Below, piece by piece: positions 46,180 to 51,631 of a DNA stretch of 51,631 nt. Position 1 is the first letter of the stretch, and each line of letters starts with the position of its first letter. The stretch is from Chara braunii (taxonomy: Eukaryota; Streptophyta; Charophyceae; Charales; Characeae). Under the pieces are notes generated by a model. The model was not told the DNA's origin, searched no databases, and saw nothing but the letters and a program-made list of their open reading frames with translations. Both the position numbers and the translations under genes were made by a program. The stretch lies in assembly GCA_003427395.1 (NCBI GenBank), contig BFEA01000237.1, positions 779,142 to 830,772 of the forward strand, given 5' to 3'.

Positions 46180-47206
46180 ACGTCATATAACCCCGTTATA
46201 ATTATATTTTGTGTAACAGAGCAGTCTATTGTGACCGTGCATAAGGAATGAGCAGATTAGTATAAAAAAAAAGGAAGATCACATTTTATTCTTGCTTTTT
46301 AGATTCCTATAAAGTGACGTTGAAGTTTATGGCGTTTGTCAAAGTAAAACCTCTTAACCTGTCCGAAGGCCTGCAAAGATGGAGTCTCGTCCCATAGGTT
46401 AGGGGTTTTCCGCCACCACAAAGGGTCGAAGCCTGCCTACCGCTCACTCTTACAGGATGCAAAAAAAAATAGGTTTTGCAATCACACTCTCAATTGTCTA
46501 CCATCAAGAGATTAACCTCTCAAGACGTGCGTCAACCGACACTTGAATGTCAAAGGCAGTCCTAAAAATTATTGAGGTCCACGTGGTCGTGGGTAGTGCA
46601 TAGGATGCCATCCTTGCGACGGCTTGCGTATTCATGCATGACTAGTCAACATGACAAGGCCTATGTCGTCGCGACATTTATTCAAAGTCTCTCACTCGAT
46701 GCCTATCTATTTCTGTTGTCTTAAGTTTATGAACCGAATGTGAAAAAAAGATTAGGCGCGATTTATATACGACATCTGGTATATTTTTGTGAAGTGTATC
46801 TCGTGGTTAGATGGACCGTCCTAGCTGACCGGCACAACCACGCTTGGGAGATCATCCCCAGAGCGTCGATTCACGTATGGGTCCGATTAAGGCATTCGAC
46901 CACCCCCTATACTACAGCGAACGAGAAACGCCCTCGGCTGGGCCACCTTTGCGATTGCAGTCGAGTAGTTTTTGGATGTGGTTCGAAAGTTCGACGGGGA
47001 TACGTTCACCAATGGGATGGTGACAACTCCCATAGGTCGAGGTAAGTTGTGCCTCGTGTGGCCCCTATCCTGTACTAGTAGGGGTTGGCGAAAGGTGTGG
47101 TTGGCGCACTCAGCCGGAGCGGCGAAAGCTCTTTTACGATAAAGTCTTGCAAAATCCTTTGTGATGTAGTCGGGAGGGTCCCCCTGCGGGACCAATGAAC
47201 TCAACA
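46180..47206 (+). mobile_element. Large LTR-like repeat R1, segment 3 (3' end)
   Basis: Continues R1 after R3. gaccgtgcataagg (46230) matches R2 gatcgtgcgtaagg (31790), cgctcactcttacaggatgc matches R2 32009, and the end ACTCAACA (47206) corresponds to CTCTCGACA of R3. A perfect hairpin GGTCCC-CCTGC-GGGACC (47177-47193) lies just inside the end. Confidence 0.72.
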
Positions 47207-47207
47207 G

Positions 47208-47300
<93 letters not shown>
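47207..47300. repeat. (GA)n microsatellite
   Basis: About 45 GA units immediately after the R1 terminus. Confidence 0.97.
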
Positions 47301-47303
<3 letters not shown>

Positions 47304-47462
47304 CTCTCATCGTTCCGTTGACGGGCCAATTTCCAACCTGCTCACATTATTGTCTAAGTAGAGCAGAACGACCATGCGCAATACCTTTTTTTTCGATTCC
47401 TTTTCTTCTATAACATGCCTTCCAGAGACTCTCATTCTCCAAGTAGTGTTGGGCAAGGGTGC

Positions 47463-47578
47463 GATCCCACTAGCAAAAAGGATTGGATTAAGTGCATGAA
47501 TCTAAACGTGGTTTATGCAGAAAATCAGATCACTTACCATTTTCAGGGGTTGCATCCAATCCTCTTTGCTAGTGGGAC
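47463..47578. repeat. Foldback hairpin, 25-bp arms
   Basis: gatcccactagcaaaaagga..(47463-47488) pairs with ..tcctctttgctagtgggac (47554-47578) with one or two mismatches around a 65-nt loop. It could be a short MITE or a transcribed hairpin. Confidence 0.75.
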
Positions 47579-47689
47579 CTCACCCCACTAGAAGGTGGAC
47601 GAAGGCCAAGCATGGCAGGGGGGCGTATCAGGATTGATAGCCTTGAGCTGCTGTCGTGTCACAATCACTTCCCCGTAGCAGGGAGCAAT

Positions 47690-48880
47690 ATGAGGGGACA
47701 AATGTGGAGATGCTTAAAACGTAGGAGGTCAGCAAGAGGAGGAGTAGGGAGCAAAAGAAAGGGACAAACGTGTAGATGCGAAAAACGAAGAAGGCGAGCA
47801 AGAGAAGTGAGGGGAGACAAAGAGGAAAGACATAGCGGAGACGTGAAAGAGATGAATCAACAAGGAATAATATAGTGTCAACATATGTATGAGGAGTAGG
47901 AGGAGTAGAGTAGGCAGAGTAGTAGTAGGAGTAGCAGTAGGAGTAGAAGTAGGAGTAGTAGTAGTAGGAGGAGGCGGAGGAGCGCAAGAATGAGGAGGAA
48001 AAGGACGAGGATGGGAGGAAGGGGACAACGAGAGAATGGTAGAAAGGACGACCGACATGCAGGGGAAACGCAGGAGCAATGACACATAGCATGATAAGGC
48101 AACACTGGTGTAGGAGGGAAAGGAAAACCAAAGAAGGAAAGGTAGGAGGAAGGGTAGGAGAAACAAAGGGCGTGGCATGGATTGGGATCAGGTGTATGCG
48201 ATGAATGAGAGCAGCACGGGAAGGGGATTACGGAGGACCAGAAGGTTGTTCATTAGCATTTGACGATGAGGAGGAGTGGGAAGAAGAGCAGGAGATACGA
48301 CCCGGGGGGGCGCCAGCGGAGTAGAAAGAGGAGGAGGGGACACAAGTATATAACGGGCACGTCAATGATAGGTGTAACCATAGCTTAAAAGTTGAGATTG
48401 GGCTGGGAGAAGTAGCAGCAGCAGCAGGCGGCGACTTTTCAATAAGAAATTACATGGATTAAGGAGACAGGTGACCAGATGAGACAGGAGGAGGAGGAGG
48501 AGGAGGAGGAGGAGAAGAGATATCTCGCTCTGACGCAAAGGAGGTGACGGTCCTGAAGCCATTCAAACTCGAGGAGGGATAAGAGAGGAAGGAGGAGGAG
48601 AAGAAGGAGGAGGAAAAGGAGAGGCAGGAGTGGCATCACGCATGTGGAGATAGGTGTGGTGATGTCTTTTATTTCCATATTGCAGTAACACGAAGAGGAT
48701 TGGGAGCAGGAGAAAACCAGGAAAATGATAAAAACAAATACGAAGGAAAGGAGATGAGGACAAGCAGGAAGAGTACGGAGTAGCGCCAAAGTGCATGAGC
48801 TCGAAGGAGGAGGAAGAAGGTGAAGGGTGGACGCCGCCGTCGGCATTCTCGTGGTTGTCCTCTGCTTTGGACAAGCACCT
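47690..48880. other. Purine-rich (GGA/GTA) tract, no gene
   Basis: Plus strand dominated by gga, gtag and gaag repeats, with (GGA)n at about 48487-48514. Minus-strand open frames are Ser/Leu/Tyr repeats and not credible proteins. Confidence 0.7.
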
Positions 48881-51076
48881 CTTCCGATACCAGAGCCAGA
48901 ACACGAGGTCATGAGTCAAAGCAGAAACAGATGCCGCCTAAAGGGAACCTTAAAAACGACCCCCCAAACCAAAATGGTCGCGCGATGAGAAAAAGGGGTT
49001 CGCTACACTACTTTCGACGTACAATCGACAAAAATCATGACGGTGTATCTTTCCATGTTCTAGCGGAAGATTCACCCTCATTTTACACATGTCAAGGAGC
49101 GAGGCTCAAAGAGGGGGCGATGAAATTCAATCAAAATCAAAAGGGGAGCAGTCACACGTGATAAGAAAAGAGGGGCCGATGAAGAAAAACAAATAGCCTC
49201 GAATAAGAAAGCCTAGGCAACACCTGCCAACACCACCGAACGACCTCTATGACAGACCGTAGGTAGCCCCATGTCAAAGCTCGACACCTACTGCTTCACC
49301 GACCGGTCTTTGCTCTAACAATGACCGCTTACCTTCTCGATGCGCAATAAACCCAATTAGACGTCATTAACATTTCTTGAAAATGCCTCACCACTAGACG
49401 ACAAAATGCAATTGGGTAAGAAGTGGCCCCCTGACTGCGAACTTCGGGCGTCAAGTCCCTCTAGCAGGGGCTTAGTTTTTATTTTAGTTTTTAATCCGTG
49501 TGATATTCATCCCACCATGGAAATAAAAGTCAACTCTAATATGCAGCCTTTAAATATGTTGGTTGCCTTATATCGATACGCAAGGAGAGAGATAAAAGAC
49601 AAAGAGAAATTGGGGCCCCAACAAATAGCGCTATGCTAAAGTCCGCACCTACTGTTCATTATGGGGGTCGAACATCCTGCCTGGTAATGCGTCTGCGATG
49701 AGGGTATTTGTGTTACAGACGGTCTTCTTCACTGAGGTAGTCATCACTTTGCGTTACGGACCGTCTTCGTCACCACGATAGTCATCACTGTAATGTGAGT
49801 CTTCCATGAAACGAGACGACAGGGGCAGTTATAGCTAGGGAAAAGTAATTCGTTGAAGACATCGAGGTTTATAATTTTATGTTTCCCAAGTAGTCGGTAA
49901 GACGATCTTCCACCATCACTTTTTTCATACTGCTTGTTGAAGTAAGTGATGAAAACTGAAAAAAATAAAAATAAAAAAATATAAAACTGTGACACAAATT
50001 GTACACAAGATGAAAGCACTCTGCAAAACATTCACAACACAAGAGAAAGCGTTCTATACATTCATCGGTTCACACATATTGCTTATAAGCCCGACAATAT
50101 GATAAACTACATTGTTTCTTTCTCCATCGATTTGTTTGAAATCGTTGGTGCTATTTTAACTTTTGACATTATAAGCGGAAGACATGACAAATGTTCATCG
50201 TGTCACATGCAATCATCATGTTGCCGCAAAACAATTACCATATTATAACATTTGCTAACTTCCTCTTCTGCGATCAGCATACGAGGCCCTCCTTTTTTTT
50301 TGCGGCGAGACCGTTCGTATCGGTTGTTTATTGTTTCTCAAGACCATCAACTCTCAATTTGGACTGTCGACGGTGTCATATCTCACGGTCCAGATTCAAA
50401 GCAGATTGTTAGCAACTGAAGGACCGCGAGAGGCTAGTATCAAAATCATGTTGGCCCAATTGCACTAATCGCTTGGACGAAAAATTGCGCTCAGTAGTAC
50501 CGCATGTGAGACTTACCTTGTAGAAAGAGTTGATAGTGCGACCGGCCCAGCGCAATTTTGGTACCGGCCTCCCAAGGTGCTTGGAATGTGTCGCACGTAT
50601 AACAATAATTTCCTGAGTCGTAGTGTCACGTGTAGTACATGAACAGTGTTGCTCGTATTTTCAAGACGTGGCACAAAAACAAAACAGACTTCTATGTAAA
50701 ATTTCAACGTTGAAACTCTAACCATGCCCCAATGCAGTGTATCCGCTCGTTCATGCCCGGGTCAACGTGCATTCAACCCCCCTCTTGACCGTGGTCGCCG
50801 TTCACGGCCGTACAGGGCCTTCCAGGGATCTTTTCGGTCGGAGAGAGGTGCGATAAGGGTCGTGCCGCCCCTCCCCCCCGACCCCCATTGTTTTTTTTGG
50901 GGGGGCAAAATAAAAAGAAAAATAACGGACCCCTCCCACCCCCTCGGCCTCCACCACCAATATTTTATCATTTTATTAAATTTTATTTTTATTTTTTTAT
51001 GTTTCATTTATAATTGTTAGGAATCAATCGATCAAAGTTGAATGATTGACTGCTTCATTGATTGCCCCTCTCTATC
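48881..51076. other. Sequence without recognised genes
   Basis: Holds the tatctttccatgttctagcg motif at 49050 shared with 33290 and (inverted) 44350, a 41-bp tandem duplication (49712-49793), and G/C-runs with T-rich sequence near 50870-51000. No RNA gene or protein family seen. Confidence 0.4.
49712..49793. repeat. 41-bp tandem duplication
   Basis: gttac(a/g)gac.gtcttc.tcac... gtagtcatcact / gatagtcatcact at 49712-49752 and 49753-49793. Confidence 0.88.
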
Positions 51077-51129
51077 TATCTATCTATATATATATACATA
51101 TATATATATATATAATATATATATATATA
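51077..51129. repeat. (TCTA)n/(TA)n microsatellite
   Basis: ctatctatct grading into TA repeats, ending directly at the MITE start. Confidence 0.92.
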
Positions 51130-51631
51130 CAGGGTTACCTGACCGAACGTTCGGGGGCCCCCGGGCTGGCCCCCGAACGTTCGGGCGTTCGGGGTCCCGT
51201 TCGGGGGCTGAACACCTCCAGGTTTGGCCCCCGCCAAAACACGTTTCGGGGCCTAAAAATAAGTTGTTTTTTCTGAGTTGTTTTCTGTGAGTTCTCTACG
51301 ATATAACCTACACGCCTATAAATTTTGAAGCTGTTCTGCTAAGCCAACAAAACATTAAAAATCGTCAAAGATGGGGGTGTCAAAACGTGCTCGCCCACTT
51401 ACTATTTCATTTTTTTTCACTTTTAACTTTTTGTTTTCACTTTATTTCGGGGCCTAAAAAACTTTATTATTTTTTGAATTTTTTTTAATGAGTTATTGAT
51501 TATGTAAAATACATATATGTAAATTTTCAAGGCATTTGTCAATGCCAAACAATAATTAAAAATCGGCAAAGATGGCGGTGTCGAAAAGGTGTTGGCACAT
51601 TCACTCATTTTAATTCTCTTTTTATTTTTTT
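51130..51631 (+). mobile_element. hAT-like MITE, copy 3 (cut by window edge)
   Basis: Starts CAGGGTTACCTGACCGAACG. A GC-rich block built from palindromic gaacgttcggg (51148-51215) is followed by two copies, about 220 bp apart, of taaaaatcg.caaagatgg.ggtgtc (about 51357 and 51568). It matches the reverse complement of 36753-37412. The right end is outside the window. Confidence 0.75.

Noticed and set aside
47628-48912. Overlapping minus-strand open frames of 149-167 codons
   Set aside because: Low-complexity Ser/Leu/Tyr products of a purine-rich tract, open in several frames at once.

Overview
Eukaryotic nuclear DNA, very rich in repeats and poor in genes. The only host gene I can support is the 5' part of a plant-type FHA-domain protein gene on the minus strand. 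Its first two exons (15783-16214 and 770-881) are separated by an intron of about 14.9 kb, and the rest lies beyond the left edge. The streptophyte-like FHA sequence, the chromodomain Ty3/gypsy and L1-like LINE remnants, the plant-like U2 sequence and the mass of microsatellites fit a large charophyte genome such as Chara. That is an inference from style, not an identification.

Layout. 1-16.2 kb is the FHA gene. Its giant intron holds a decayed chromovirus (1.77-3.1 kb), small tandem and foldback repeats, tRNA-derived SINE-like units, a hAT-like MITE, microsatellites, and a pair of related structured hairpin units (11.98-12.27 kb). At 14925-15394 the assembly contains three intact 38-bp Nextera mate-pair junction adapters around copies of nearby sequence. 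This is a technical artefact. 16.2-23.4 kb holds two TIR/MITE-like elements, an L1-like LINE fragment joined to a truncated U2 snRNA copy, a 0.3-kb tandem satellite, GA/CA microsatellites and purine-rich sequence.

23.4-47.2 kb is a nest of one large non-coding repeat family with LTR-like TG...CA ends. Host copy R1 lies at 23429-25238, 32801-39017 and 46180-47206. It was split by R2 (25245-32794, same orientation, perfect 6-bp target duplication) and by R3 (39018-46179, opposite orientation). Each copy carries an array of about 30-nt hairpins. The stems differ from hairpin to hairpin but stay self-complementary, often through G-U pairs, while the loop is conserved. This is the most interesting undescribed signal in the window. 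R1 also contains a degenerate group II intron-type reverse transcriptase fragment and a hAT-like MITE.

47.2-51.6 kb has a GA microsatellite, a foldback hairpin, a long purine-rich tract, a short tandem duplication and the start of another copy of the hAT-like MITE.

No set of genes here works together. Apart from the FHA gene, the content is mobile DNA, simple repeats and unrecognised sequence. All alignments were made by eye. Boundaries without a stated terminal motif are approximate.
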